Translations under genes and position numbers: made by a program
Notes under the pieces: generated by a model
Database searches by the model: none
What the model was told of the DNA's origin: nothing
Seen by the model: only the letters and a program-made list of their open reading frames with translations
From: Pachyrhynchus sulphureomaculatus
Taxonomy: Eukaryota > Arthropoda > Insecta > Coleoptera > Curculionidae
DNA: 64,000 nt
Assembly (NCBI GenBank): GCA_019049505.1
Contig: CM032455.1
Span: forward strand, 109,308,563-109,372,562
Direction of reading: 5' to 3'
In this document: positions 48,062 through 59,180 of the stretch, piece by piece
Layout of the letters: each line of letters starts with the position of its first letter
How positions within the stretch are numbered: position 1 is the first letter of the stretch

Positions 48062-49339
48062 TTGGGTCTGGGAAAAAGTTCGTGGCATTTTTCCCGATAG
48101 ATGGCGTCAATTGCAAATAACTCAAGAAACACAGATCGCAGCGACACCACTAAACGCTCGTTGGAAAGGTGACACATCGAGCGTTTCTTTGAATATATAA
48201 ACATCGAAATTGGTGCAGTGGTTGGAAAGTTGTTTGCGTTTGAAAATGGAGAAAAGTAATGAAAAATTGCGCTATATTTTGCAATATTATTACGACAAAG
48301 GGAAGAACGCTGCGCAGGCTTGTGAAAAAATTTGTGCTGTGTGTGAAGGTACTTTATCAAAATCTGCTGAAATGGTTCGTCGCATTCGTTTTGATAATTT
48401 TGATGTGAAATGAGTCACGCTCTGGTCGTCCAATCACTGAAAAAGCTGATGAAATTCTTGAAAAAGCCCAGCAAGATAAGCATATCAACAGTATCGATAT
48501 TGGTATGGAGCTAAGTATTGACCACAAAACGGTTTTGAACCATTCACACAAAGCTGGCTACAAAAAGAAGCTCGATGTATGGGTTCCTCATGAGTTGAGT
48601 GCGAAAAACATGACAGAACGAATTAACATCTGCGATGCGCTGCAAAAACGCGATGAAATCGAGCCATTTCTGAAACGTGTCATAACCGGTGATGAAAAAT
48701 GGACCACGTACGATAATCGGAAGCGTAAAAGATCGTGGACAAAGGATGGTGAGCCGTCACAAGCGTTCGCGAAGCCAGGATTGACGCCGAAAAAGGTGAT
48801 ACTGTGTGTGTGGTGGGACTGGGAGGGAATCGTCTATGACTATGAGCTACTTCCAGTTGGTCAGACGATTGATTCTCAACTCTACTGTGGACAACTAGAG
48901 AGATTACGCCAGGCAATTGAAAGAAAACGGCCCAAATTGATTAATAGGGAAGGTGTTGTCTTCCATCATGACAACGCCCGACCACACACTTCTTTGATGA
49001 CCCGTCAAAAATTGTGAGAGCTTGGTTGGGAAGTTTTGATGCATCCACCGTATAATCCAGACATAACACCCTCTGACTATCACTTGTTCCGATCTCTGTA
49101 GAACTCTCTTAATGGAATTAAGCTGTTTTCGAAAGAAACCTGTGAAAACCACTTGATTCAATTTTTCAACCAGAAACCACAGAAGTTCTTCACCGATGGC
49201 ATCATGGATCTACCCGAACAATGGTTAAACATTGTCGATAATAATGGAGCATATTTGGTTTAAATAAATTCATTTTCATACTATAAGAAAACCAGTTGAA
49301 TTTTACTAAAAAAAGCCACGAACTTTTTCCCAGACCTGA
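48062..49339 (+). mobile_element. mariner element 3 (full length, defective)
   Basis: TA-flanked (48060-48061 and 49340-49341). The TIRs read GGTCTGGGAAAAAGTTCGTGGC and its complement, about 28 bp. Length 1.28 kb, the normal mariner size. The transposase keeps all three catalytic Asp but has several breaks. Confidence 0.9.
48246..49263 (+). pseudogene. mariner transposase pseudogene (catalytic residues intact)
   Basis: Start MEKSNEKLRYILQYYYDKGKN. One frame runs to 48413; frame breaks near 48348 and 48412 separate it from ITEKADEILEKAQQDKHI. The long middle frame (MELSIDHKTVLNHSHKAGYKKKLDVWVPHEL, ...) includes VITGDEKWTTYDNR (first Asp, near 48690) and FHHDNARPHTS (second, near 48970). HPPYNPDITPSDYHLFRSL (third, near 49075) is 34 residues later. 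Stops: TGA at 49016 and TAG at 49099, probably from CGA and CAG. Ends GAYLV and TAA 49261. Perhaps four or five lesions in all. Confidence 0.88.
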
Positions 49340-49341
49340 TA

Positions 49342-49688
49342 CAATGTTTACTCTTATGTTGATAGAATTGGTGTTATATTTATTTTACTAATATCTCTAA
49401 TAAAACCGCTGTACCGTACTTCTGAGGTATACCTAAAATATTCTTTGTACTGCTACCGAAATTTTCTGGAGCGCAAGAAATTTTAATCTCTTTGAACCCA
49501 AATATAATAGAAATGTAATTAAAAAATATAATAGTTGTGGGTTTTTTATCTACCGCAGTATATTTTCTTTAAGTAAAACAAACATAGTATTTTAAAGGAA
49601 TTTTAAAATAAAATATACAGTATGTCTTCAAAATTAGAGCTTTTTTTATATGTATTTATAAAATTATGGATAAATGGATAAACAGATA
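49342..49688. other. Flank; last part may be LINE
   Basis: Nothing firm. The last 40 bases (to TA 49687-49688) read KIMDKWINR in the frame that, if joined to sequence after the pogo element, gives YTW, a motif of APE endonucleases. Confidence 0.3.
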
Positions 49689-51275
49689 GGGAAGCGAGGG
49701 GCTTGTTGTAACAATTTTTGGAAAAAAAAATAATTTAATTTAATATCCGTATGTTGTTTTAACATTAAAAGAGCGTCTGTCCATAGTCTAACTATATCGA
49801 AAAGGAATAAGATCAAGATTTTTAATATATACTTCACACCAGACATTTTACTTAAAAAAAGACCGTTGGTACAACTTGCCCCATCTTTGGGGCTAGATGT
49901 AACAGCCGTGGGGCAGGTAGTAATAGTAAAAATATAGTAAATTTTGATACATTTTTGAGCTTTAATTTTGTTATTTTCTAGACCAACATAACACTTTACA
50001 TTAGCTATAATATTTTTCATCAGTGGAACTAAAACATACTTCTATAAAACCAATCAACATTAAGGATTTAAGTGTTTAACTAATTTTTTAGTTAGATAAA
50101 CTATATCTATAATCAACATGGCACTTTGTATCACATTCATTTACTTGATATACTACAAGTATCTAAAAAAATAATCAGCCTTCGAAAAATAAACACTACA
50201 TAATGACTAAATTTAGTCTTCATTAAAGTAACAATTAATACAAACAAATGATATAATATCTCCTGTCACACATTTCACATGTGCCCGCATTTTACATGAT
50301 ATAGATTCGACTCTTTTTTTAGAATCGCTAGAGGCTTCACACAGACAATGCCACTCCTCAGTTTTCAGGTTCTGAATCAGACCTCAAAATTCTTTTTTCA
50401 ACTTTTTCTTTATCATCTTTCTTTTTGTTGATTTGCTCTTGCTTTTTTCCTTTTCCTTCCCCCTTTCCTTTTCCTTTTGATCCATCTTTACAATCTTTTT
50501 TCTGCCCCTTTGTCATTTTTTCTTTATATTCTTTTCTTAAAGCTTCATTTTTAGAGTATCAGTTAAAACAGTAAATTTTCTTTTGCTTCTGCTATGCGTT
50601 GTTTGTTTCCGCGGTGGAGCTTTTGGAAGAGGTCTAACCTTCGAAGGTGAAAAATGTTTTAGCAAACCGGAACACCTTGGAGTTGACTCTTTTGCAGTTT
50701 CAATGTCACGTATAATTTGAGAAGTGGTTATATTAAGTTCCGGAGCAGATGGTAAAAATTCTGGATTTTCAAGGTCCAACGTTAAATTTTTCTGCCTTTT
50801 TAATAGGAGTGATTTGAACGATCAGTGAAATAGGATGGTGTAAAGTCACTGTCTTGAAAGATATCGGCATTGAAAGGCCATATGCCGGATAATATGTTAA
50901 AATGTGTCCCAATATATTGTTATAACAAACAAAGTACCATAATTTTCTACATTTAACAAAAATTTCATAAAATTATGTCGCTAAACGTGAAACTTTGTAA
51001 AGAATATTAAAACTAAGTACATTTTGGAACTATATGCAAAACTAAAAGTTTTAATTTAATTAGTTATACATACGAAAAACCAAAACCAAATTTTACGTTA
51101 CTAGCCAAAATGAAGCACGTGCACATATCTATTCATTGCGCCGCCGGGCGGGACACTGGCTGTGATGTCAAATGACATAATAATTGAGCAAAAAATATGG
51201 GTTTATATAGTTCAGATTCCCAGTAAAAATTGCGTGTTACTACTTACCCCTGTTACGACAAGCCCCTAGCTCCCC
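49689..51275 (-). mobile_element. pogo-like element inside a LINE
   Basis: TA-flanked ends (TA at 49687-49688 and 51276-51277): GGGAAGCGAGGGGCTTGTTGTAACA on the left against the inverse GGGGAGCTAGGGGCTTGTCGTAACA on the right. Length about 1.59 kb. It contains the C-terminal part of a pogo/Tigger-type transposase on the minus strand. The 5' part including the DNA-binding and most of the DDE region is missing. So it is an internally deleted copy. Confidence 0.75.
50213..50915 (-). pseudogene. pogo-like transposase, C-terminal part
   Basis: Minus strand: SGIWPFNADIFQDSDFTPSYFTDRS, then a frame change to LDLENPEFLPSAPELN, CSGLLKHFSPSKVRPLPKAPPRK, KRKFTVLTDT, a long Lys/Glu-rich stretch (GKGKGEGKGKK type, frame changes), and a cysteine-rich end WHCLCEASSD...C...HVKCVTGD...CINC that resembles a PHD-like finger. 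The GI-PFN-IF-D-DF-PS and LTDTP blocks are typical of the C-terminus of pogo-type transposases in insects. No DDE residues are in the remnant. Confidence 0.75.
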
Positions 51276-51277
51276 TA

Positions 51278-51571
51278 CACGTGGATCCAAGAAAAAGAAA
51301 TTTAAAATCTATAATCGACTACATATACGTTAATGAAACCAAAAAACAGCTGAAAGTACAAGACATGAGAGTCCAAAGAAGTACAACACGTGGTAGTGAC
51401 CATTACTTACTGTGAGCGAAAATAAACTTCCCTATCAGAAAATAAGAGGACATAAAGAAAAATAAAAAAAAGGAAAATTAGAAGAACAGAGATACAATAT
51501 CAAAAGTCTAGAAAATGAAAGTACTCTAAAGGCGCAATACTCCAACAATGTCGAACAAATATACGAACAGT
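51278..51571 (+). pseudogene. LINE remnant: end of APE endonuclease
   Basis: Frame: DPRKRNLKSIIDYIYVNETKKQLKVQDMRVQRSTTRGSDHYLL, where IDYI and GSDHYL are the conserved end of the endonuclease. A stop follows near 51414, then more linker sequence (KLEEQRYNIKSLENES, NVEQIYEQLKF). The Sailor-like copy C interrupts it. The linker resumes at 53148. Confidence 0.75.
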
Positions 51572-53145
51572 TAAAGTTTTATTGTAATTATGAGGCGTCA
51601 GTGGGAAAATTGCAGTAGTGGCTATCGCAAGAGAAAACATTTATCACTTGAGGGTAAACAAATAGTGAAAAATGTTTACGACAGTTTGGTAAAAGGAAAT
51701 TTGAATAAACAAAGTGCTTTGCAAGAAACCAGTGAACTAATTAAAACCCCAATTTCTACGATTAAGGCTGTTGTAGGAAAACCATCACTCAGGAACAGGA
51801 AAAAACGGAAAGAATTTTAAATGCATCATGTAGACGATTGTGAAAAAGATGTCATCAGGATAAAAATATATTTTATGTATGAAGAGCAGTTGGTGGCGAC
51901 ACTAGACAAAATAAAATTAAGACTGGTACAGGAAGAGATCAATATACATTGTGGCCGATCAACCCTTCACAGAATTCTCTTAAGAATAGGATTCACGTTC
52001 CGAAAAATCAACAAAAGGCAAGTAGTGATGGAGTCACAAAGATTACGAATCTTGCGACATACTTATTTAAAAGAAATTAAAAAGTATCGATCAGAGAATT
52101 GGCCAATAATTTACCTTGACGAAACATGGTTCCATCCCCATGACACTGTGCAAAAATGGTGGGTTGACAGCAGTACAAGATATCAGACTAACGCACCTTC
52201 AAATAAAGGTAAACGAATAACCATTTTGCATGCTGGATCTGAAAAGGGCAGGGTTTCAAATTGTCTACTATTATCTGCAAAAAATATAAAAGATTCTAGT
52301 TTGGACTATCACGAAGACACGACCGCAGAACTTTTTGAAAATTGGTTTCAAAATTCCCTTTTGCTAAATGTTCCCGAACAGAGTGTTATAGTTATGGACA
52401 ACGCAAGTTACCATAGTCGCCTACTAAATAAGGTTCCTAATGCAGCCGACACCAAATCGGAAATACAGGAATGTATGTTAGAAAATGACATTTATTTTGA
52501 CTTTAGTTATAAAAAAAGTGATCTTTTGGAAGTTTTGAAAGACTATAAATTGAAAAAGAAATATGTTTGTGATAGTATGGCTGAGAAAATATGACACACT
52601 GCTTTGCGGCTTCCTCCGTATTATTGTGTGTTTAATCCAATTGAACATATTTGGCATCAAGTTAAATCAAAAATAAGGGCACAAAATGTTTCTCCTACTT
52701 TAGGCGTGTCAGTGGTTGCATTAGTACAAAAAGTTATAAATGATATACCTTGTGAAAACTGGAAGAATTCCATTTAGCACGTTGTTAAAGTTGAAGATTC
52801 ATATATTTATGTAAATAATATAAAACTACCGATAATTACCTCAGTTGATGACAGTGATAGTGAAACCGAATTAGGCTTAAGTTCAAATATATTTTTATTT
52901 ATACAATATGTCCCCTCATGTAAACGCCATTCATTCAAACTGTATATTTGTACTTCTTATCCATTTGTTTTTACATGCATCTATAAATAAACATCTCCAA
53001 AAACACTTATAATTTTATTTATTTGCATTAATGAATAAAATTCCATCCGTCCATCTCTGCGACCTATTATAAACAAAAGGTCAGAATTTTTATATTGCCC
53101 ACTTAAAACGACAAAAATCAGGATTTTATATTTTGAGACAGGCTA
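51572..53145 (+). mobile_element. Sailor-like element, copy C (left end missing)
   Basis: The right end matches the family (GGATTTTATATTTTGAGACAGGCTA, TA at 53146-53147). The left end is missing: the match to copies A, B and D starts at about TTTATTGTAATTATGAGGCGTC, roughly 330 bp inside the family's left end. So the junction with the LINE on this side is not a transposition end but a deletion breakpoint. Confidence 0.8.
51589..52870 (+). pseudogene. Sailor-like transposase pseudogene (copy C), best-preserved catalytic core
   Basis: Start near 51589 (MRRQWENCSSGYRKRKHLSLEGKQIVKN). A TAA near 51818 (REF-stop where others read KDFQM) breaks it, then 257 codons are open: IYLDETWFHPHDTVQKWW (first Asp near 52117), GKRITILHAGSEKGRV, ENWFQNSLLLN, VIVMDNASYHSRLL (second Asp near 52397), a TGA near 52592 (EKM-G of copy D is EKI-stop), then LRLPPYYCVFNPIEHIWHQVK with the Glu near 52642. 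The spacing between the second Asp and the Glu is 81 residues. The C-terminal stop codon TAA of copy D reads TCA here. Confidence 0.85.
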
Positions 53146-53147
53146 TA

Positions 53148-53435
53148 AAAGAATGTTTAGACGAAGCGGCATTTGAAGCAGAGGGATATTATACAAGAAA
53201 CAGAACAAATAAGTCTTATTGGTGTGACACCAAAAAATTTGAAGATAGAATAAAGTATAAAGAAATACAAGCAGTATTAAGAAGACAAATGTCTAAGAAA
53301 AAGAACGACTCTTGGGAAAGGAATTGTCAAAGAATAAATACCTATTTAAGTGGAACCAGAAACACGGAAAGCTGGAAAGTGATATTTCGACTCATTAATT
53401 CGTCTTCTTTCATTTCCGCTTTCAAAACTTATTGA
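53148..53435 (+). pseudogene. LINE remnant: linker after endonuclease (continues 51278-51571)
   Basis: Open frame: IKECLDEAAFEAEGYYTRNRTNKSYW, DRIKYKEIQAVLRRQMSKKKNDSWERNCQRINTYLSGTRNTESWKVIFRLI. This is the type of sequence between endonuclease and RT in APE LINEs (cf. the linker at 33600-33800). The RT itself does not follow. The element ends abruptly near 53435. Confidence 0.6.
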
Positions 53436-53439
53436 GTGA

Positions 53440-54739
53440 CCTATACACAGAGAAATATCCCAATAAGATTCCTTTAAAAATATAAGTAAAATATATTTAC
53501 TATCTCATGTATTTCAGCTCCAGCAAATAGAGCATCTCAGTCCACAATTTTTAAACACTGATTTATTAAATTAAAATTTGCCAATTTAACCCTAATTAAG
53601 ATTAGTTATTATTATCTTTAACAAAGGCAACTGTAATATCCAACGATTGATTTTAGAAATTTATAATATTATCTCCGTTGTTTGTATACGTTATTTTAGG
53701 ACAGAGAGAAAGAGATTCTGGTGTAGTTTTACTTAAGCGGGTTTCAATTGCATTTAGATTGTTCCCACGGATTACAGATTATATATTTGTGCCTGTTCCC
53801 TTGTATTGTCTGTATGACTGGCCTTGTTACTTCCAAACTTTCGGGTGGCTTGAAAATTGGGAAGCAGTGTCTACTGGGAATGGTTTAGTTTTTCATACCA
53901 ATGAACGTGTTTAATTTTATTTTGTTTTGAACTTTCTAAAGTGGAAACTAAAAATCTACCCAAGGGGATGGTATCTTTATTCTTCTTTCTCCTTTTCTTC
54001 AATAAAAAGGTAAATATTCATTAACATTTTATGTTGCTAAAAAATGTAAAAAAAAAATGGGCTTTAAAGTAATTGGACCTTGTGTTTCCGATGCTTTGTT
54101 GGCAAACTGATTCTGACAAAAGAATTTCTTTTCGCGTAGCTTCGTAATCTTCAGCGTCTGCTGCTTCATCTCTCCGAGGGTATTGGATCAGAGGGGACTA
54201 TGAGGGGCTAGCCATCTCGTACCCATAACCTATAATTTGTATGTCAACAAAGAATAATAACCGGCCGCCTTAACGAGTTCTGGCTTATCTCGTTGTTTAT
54301 TGGTAGAAGTTAGCCTTCGGACGGCCTATGATGTTAGCAGACCGACCAGAGTAATAATAAGTTATGATTAAGATACTCAAAGCAAACGATATAAGCAGAT
54401 TAAGTGGACCACAGTTGTCCTAACGTGTTCGATTAGCCATGTTGAGTGGGACGAACACCAACGTGTTTATTACTCAATATGTGGCATGTTTAAATATTGG
54501 ATTAAATTTTCTGTTCTAACATGTTTAAATGCTCTAGTTTGAATCTGGCTATGCCACTAATGGTCGCCGTTGGTTTAATCTAGGAGTAATCTTTATATCA
54601 AGCATTTCTCTGTCACTCGCCTTAGAGCAAATTTACTTCCTTCACGATTGCTGTTTCCTAATCTCTAGATGACCTATTTTTGTGGGCACAACACTTGCGC
54701 TGTAGTCTTGTATCACTGTAGGTTTTATTTGGTAGTACC
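53440..54739. other. Unassigned region, more GC-rich in part
   Basis: No coding region or repeat recognised. The part at about 54100-54360 has a higher GC content than its neighbours (CGGCCGCC, CTTCGGACGGCC). A 78-codon frame at 53678-53914 matches nothing known to me. Confidence 0.3.
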
Positions 54740-55760
54740 ACCGAGGGAATGAAGCCCGCACCTTAACGAACGGTATAAGGATTGATAAGTTGAACCTCAT
54801 ACAAATATACATGAAACACATATCGCTCTAGGAACAACAAATAAACTGCTTCACTCAAATAATATCAGTGAAATTATTTGTAGTAGAGCCCCAAGACGCC
54901 AACCGTTCTTTAATTTTTCAAGGTTTCTAGTGAATATTGAATCCAAAAACAAGGCAACAGCTCTCTTCTAAATGGCAGTCTGGAGAAACACTCATCAAGG
55001 AAAAGAAAAAGGAAGGTCAGTTCTTGTAATATTTTTCGACAGTAGGACAGCTTTTATGTCACACAAGAGAGTAAATTTTCTGGCCGAGATTACCAGCTTT
55101 CGTCGACTGCACCATTATGCCCAGACATAGACAGAGAAGATAAGATAGCTTATACTATCCGTATTTTTAATCTGGTCCATATCCAGCTTCTCACCCTCTG
55201 CCCTACAATACCCTTCAGGTAGCTAAGAAGGTCATCAAGTGTGATCCAACTGTAGAGCATGACGGTATCACGTTGGAAATATCTCGCTTGGAAACAAATC
55301 GTTGATCTCATTAATAGGATAAACGTGAAGCTCGTGCTCCCGTGCCTTCTCCAGAAGTGAAAGAGGGGTGTAGATGATGATAACCAAACATAGATCGACA
55401 AAAGGAGTCACTGACCATCGACCCATCAGCCCGCATTCAACACTTGACAGTGTATGAAGAATAATTCTCTAGTTGGTTTGTATCTCCTTAAAACCGAATT
55501 TCTTCCAGTCATTTTTTCAGCTGTAACATTCCCTGCTTGTCTGTTGATATTTGCATAGGAATCTGATATTTGAATAGTCAAGGTAAGTGAAGAAATAAGC
55601 ATGCTTTCATCAGCAAAGCTACAGATTGAATTACACCTGTTATCGGAAAAAAATCCATCAAGTGCCACTTGCAAAGATCTATTGCTGAGGAAAGTAGACA
55701 GGTATAAATAAAGCTTCTCAATCATAAGAGCGAAACTTATCCAACACCCATCATGTCAAG
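54740..55760 (-). pseudogene. Jockey-like LINE remnant, minus strand
   Basis: Minus strand at 55725-55430: MIEKLYLYLSTFLSNRSLQVALDGFFSDN, then after a deletion CSFADESMLISSLT, where the FADD box reads FADE. At 54990-54740 come KRAVALFLDSIFTRNLEKLKNGWRLGALL-type text and a degenerate C-terminal HPYEV/LVIP region. The same blocks occur in the Jockey-like LINE at 39250-41365 (RSLRVAVDGFLSN; RRAIRLIGDPEL...LEHRR). Heavily degraded. Confidence 0.65.
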
Positions 55761-55761
55761 T

Positions 55762-56640
55762 GCCCCAGATACTTCAAGCTCTCCACAAGGTTTAATTTTT
55801 CTTGTTGAAAAGCTGTGTGACATAAGTTATATTTAAATTTTTTTTAAATACAATTTTTTCCTGCCTGTTTGCATTGTAGGCCCAAACTCAGCCTTATTAT
55901 AAACTGGCATGTAAAAGTTATGCAAATTATCGGTCGTATTTGTTTTATAAATCACGATTAAAATTGGTTTGCCAATTTTGAAATGATATGTGGTAGTTAC
56001 AAGGGTTTTTTTTATTTATTTAGATCGTTTCGATTAGGGGTTTAAAATCAAAATTTTTGCGTAACTCAGTATTTAGTAAAGGATACGGTATATGATTTAA
56101 ATTGTTTTTTTTTTCAGGTATTGCTTGGTTACCCATTGCACGATACTTTACTCACGATTATAATAATCGTTTTGAGAGATTGGACGATACGTTTACAATT
56201 TTTTCTGTTAAAAGTTATGCTGATAATAAATATGTTGCCATTTACTTATAGTCAATTGTAAAATCTTGCTTTTAAGTGGAGAAGGTGCACCTTAAATTGG
56301 CAAATCCACCTATATGAGTGGCTAAAATCTCAAGCTCTATGGTTTCAACTAAAGTGTATTTGTTTGGAGTTAATAGTAAAATTCTCTCATTGTAGATGCA
56401 AATACATGTTTGGGTGCGCCCAAAAAAAAAGGATTTTTTAGGCATTTTACTGGATTTTGCTACCTGTTTTAAACTATTTTTAAGGGTTTACCCTATTTAA
56501 GCAGAAAACCTCTGCTATACGATAGAGTCATGAAATGACTAAAAATAAAGTTATAGTTATTACCAAAAATTTTTTAATCTATATAATAGATCTATGTATA
56601 TATACAAATTCACAATTCACGATATACTACTTTAATTACA
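55762..56640. other. Unassigned AT-rich region
   Basis: No coding region or named repeat. Part may be the untranslated end of the Sailor-like family 2 element that follows on the minus strand. Confidence 0.3.
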
Positions 56641-56641
56641 A

Positions 56642-57761
56642 TCAAAAACAATCATCATCTTCAAAATCTGAAGACTCGACTTCTCCTAAATTGATAATTA
56701 AGGGTTCTATTTCCACAGTTTCTTCGATGTATTAGTCAAGTTTCCACATTTTATTTTCTTCTATAACATGTCGAATGGCATTTTTCCAATTATCCTCTTT
56801 GATCCTGTCTATTCCTGGAAGTAATAATTGCCTTACGTCTCGAAGTTTGTAGTGTTTTCCCTTGCAACGAACATTTGTGTCCATATTAGCTCTATGGGAT
56901 TCAATTCGCAATGATATGGAGGTAATCTAAGTACTGTGATATTCCGTTGCCTTATGTTGTTTAGCCATTTTGAGAAGTTCCGCTTTTAACATATCATTTT
57001 TATGTTTGAGATTTTTGTCTTTTATCCATTGAAGAATATCTGCTTTCTTCCATGAATTTGTCGGGAGTCGTTCTAATAATTGAGAATGGTATGGGGCATT
57101 ATCTAATACTATAACTGATTCTGCTGGTATACATTCAATCATTTGTTGGAAGTACTCCTCAAAAACATCAGCCGTTATCTCCTCATGGTAATCTTTAGTT
57201 CAGGACTTTGATTCGAATTCCAACAAGCCACTGTCGAGAAATCCGTTTTCAGTACCAATATGTACTATAATTAGCCTGCGACCTTTTCCTGAAGGGTTTT
57301 TGTAATTCAGTTGACCAACCTTCCACAAAAGCTCGTTTGGCCCTCTTAATGCTTTTGTCAATCCAGATTTTTTTCACTGTGTGTCCCTCATTAACCCAAG
57401 TCTCATCTAAATAAAAAATATTTCTTTCTTCGGTTCGAAATTCAGGTTATGAAGGATTTTCCATAATTTCCATTTTTTTAAATCTGGTCTTGCAAAACTT
57501 TATGTAGTGTAGGCATTTCTTCCTCAATAAAAAATGGTATATTTTTCTTCTTTTTGCGTTTTTAAAGTCTTCATCGACCTCTACGGGCTCCTTTCTTTTG
57601 TGATTCTGAGACTCGTTGCAAGGGCCGCGTTTTCTTTCTTTTAGAAATCTATAAATAGTTGCTGATCCAACTCCCGTCATATTGGCATAGGTTTCCATAA
57701 TTTCGCGGACTTGGCTTGTTGGCTGTTGATGCACTAGAGCATCGTGGACGTTAAGTATCAT
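56642..57761 (-). pseudogene. Sailor-like family 2 transposase pseudogene
   Basis: A distant cousin of copies A-D. Start 57761 (MILNVHDALVHQQPTSQVREIMETYANMTGVGSATIYRFL). KKRKRGPCNESQNHKRKEP and RRKIYHFLLRKKC follow. The first catalytic motif YLDETWVNEGHTVKKIW lies near 57405, with frame changes around it. GKGRRLIIVHIGTENGF lies near 57270. VIVLDNAPYHSQLLERLPT near 57110 keeps the second Asp, and LRLPPYHCELNPIELIW near 56900 keeps the Glu. The acidic tail EIEPLIINLGEVESSDFEDDDCF ends at a stop near 56642. Same motif order as the other copies but clearly a different family. No TIRs found. Confidence 0.8.
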
Positions 57762-57764
57762 TGT

Positions 57765-58795
57765 TTTTTCTCGCAGGAAAAATGCAGATTTACAGACTCC
57801 GCGAAGTTTGACCGGGGCAAAACTGAAAGTTGAAGCCGTCGCTGTTCTGATTTGAACTAAGCATATTATAGGTTTTTACTTTATTTTTATATTTACACAG
57901 AATATTTTTATTGCATACTTAGGTACTTAGGCACTTATCTACCGATAAGTATTTTGGTTAATTATATTCCAATAACTGCGAAAATTTTAAATAATCCTGT
58001 TGTATCTATTCTCATTAGGCTTTATAACACTGCAGATTTCTAGTTCTTCAGAATTGTTAATTGTACTCGTTTAGACCTTTGTCATACAAATAAGATTTTT
58101 CGTTTCATCATTTACTCATTAAAATAATCTTTAAAACGCATTGATTTATATAGCTTATTGTAAAGTTTAGAAGGCGTCTAATAAAATATTTTTTAGAAAA
58201 AGGTCGCACTGTTGTATAGAGATAGAAAATAAAGCGTATAATTGATAGAGAAATTTCAGACGCTTATGGTTTATGACATTTTAATGTTTATAACCCATGT
58301 TGTGTGCTATCAGCTCCAATCAAACGGACTTTAAATAAATAACTAGATTTAGCAAATTAAGGAATACTTGTTTTCTAATGTATTTAGAAGTGTGGTGCAA
58401 TTGATATTATTCGAATTCAACGCTAAGGGCCGTATTCATAGTCGTTCCATGAGGAACTTCTAGACTTTCTTACCCTGAATAATGTTTTTGCTTTCATAAT
58501 AAAAAAAAATCGGGTATTGATTTAATTTTAGGGTTAGGAAAGTCGGAAGCTGCCTTGAAAATCACTTGAGAACTTCTAAATGGCATTTTCAGGTTAAATT
58601 TTCACCTTTTATGAAATAATTAAACCATTGTTTAAACTGTGTAATACTCATTTGATATTTGTTTTAAAATCTTCGTTAAGTGTAGAGAAATAGTGATGAG
58701 TAATGAATAGTAAAAAATGTCGTGAAAATATAAATATCAAAAAATAAGGTTGTTTTATACCACGAGCCTTTTTTTTAAGTTATTTGCCTAGCTAT
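57765..58795. other. Unassigned AT-rich region
   Basis: No coding region or repeat recognised in about 1 kb. It may include the right end of the family 2 element, but I could not match it to a left end. Confidence 0.3.
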
Positions 58796-59160
58796 AAAGG
58801 AAAACTCACAGATTCTACATCATTCCCGTCTACATTAATATACTGAAACCAACGTCTGTTGAGTTGTTTCATTACATCTAAAAAAATTCTTTTGTTTGCG
58901 CCTTAAAACACAACATTACATCGGCTTTCAACTCATCATTTGAGGAAAATATTCAACCCTTGAGGTCTATCTTTAGATGTTTGAGCAGATAGAAATTCCA
59001 GGGCTCCATATCAGGGCTATAAGGTGGATGTTGTTACTTAACACAGTTTTCGATAAAGGCTTGAAATGTACGCGCCTTGTGGAATGTGCAGTTGTTCAAT
59101 AGCAAAGTGGTTTCCCATGAATTCGGATGTTTTTGACTAATAGCCTGCTTCAGGCCTAGG
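58796..59160 (-). pseudogene. mariner-type transposase C-terminal fragment
   Basis: Minus strand near 59110-58830: LNNCTFHKARTFQAFIENC, a stop, QHPPYSPDMEPWNFYLLKHLKIDLKG, stop, IFSSNDELKADVMLCFKAQTKEFF. This is the end of a mariner-type transposase (HPPYSPDLAPSDFYLF..LKK.L.G..F..NDEL). The third catalytic Asp position reads PWN. Stops and no N-terminal part. Confidence 0.65.
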
Positions 59161-59180
59161 ATCGTTGTTCTGTAACAGAC

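Noticed and set aside
50380..50530. Lys/Glu-rich low-complexity stretch as a separate nuclear protein
   Set aside because: It lies between the PFN/LTDT blocks and the cysteine-rich end of the pogo-like transposase and is best read as its basic linker.
55150..55401. 83-codon minus-strand frame near the Jockey-like remnant
   Set aside because: No resemblance to the LINE frame order in that interval and no domain; probably chance.
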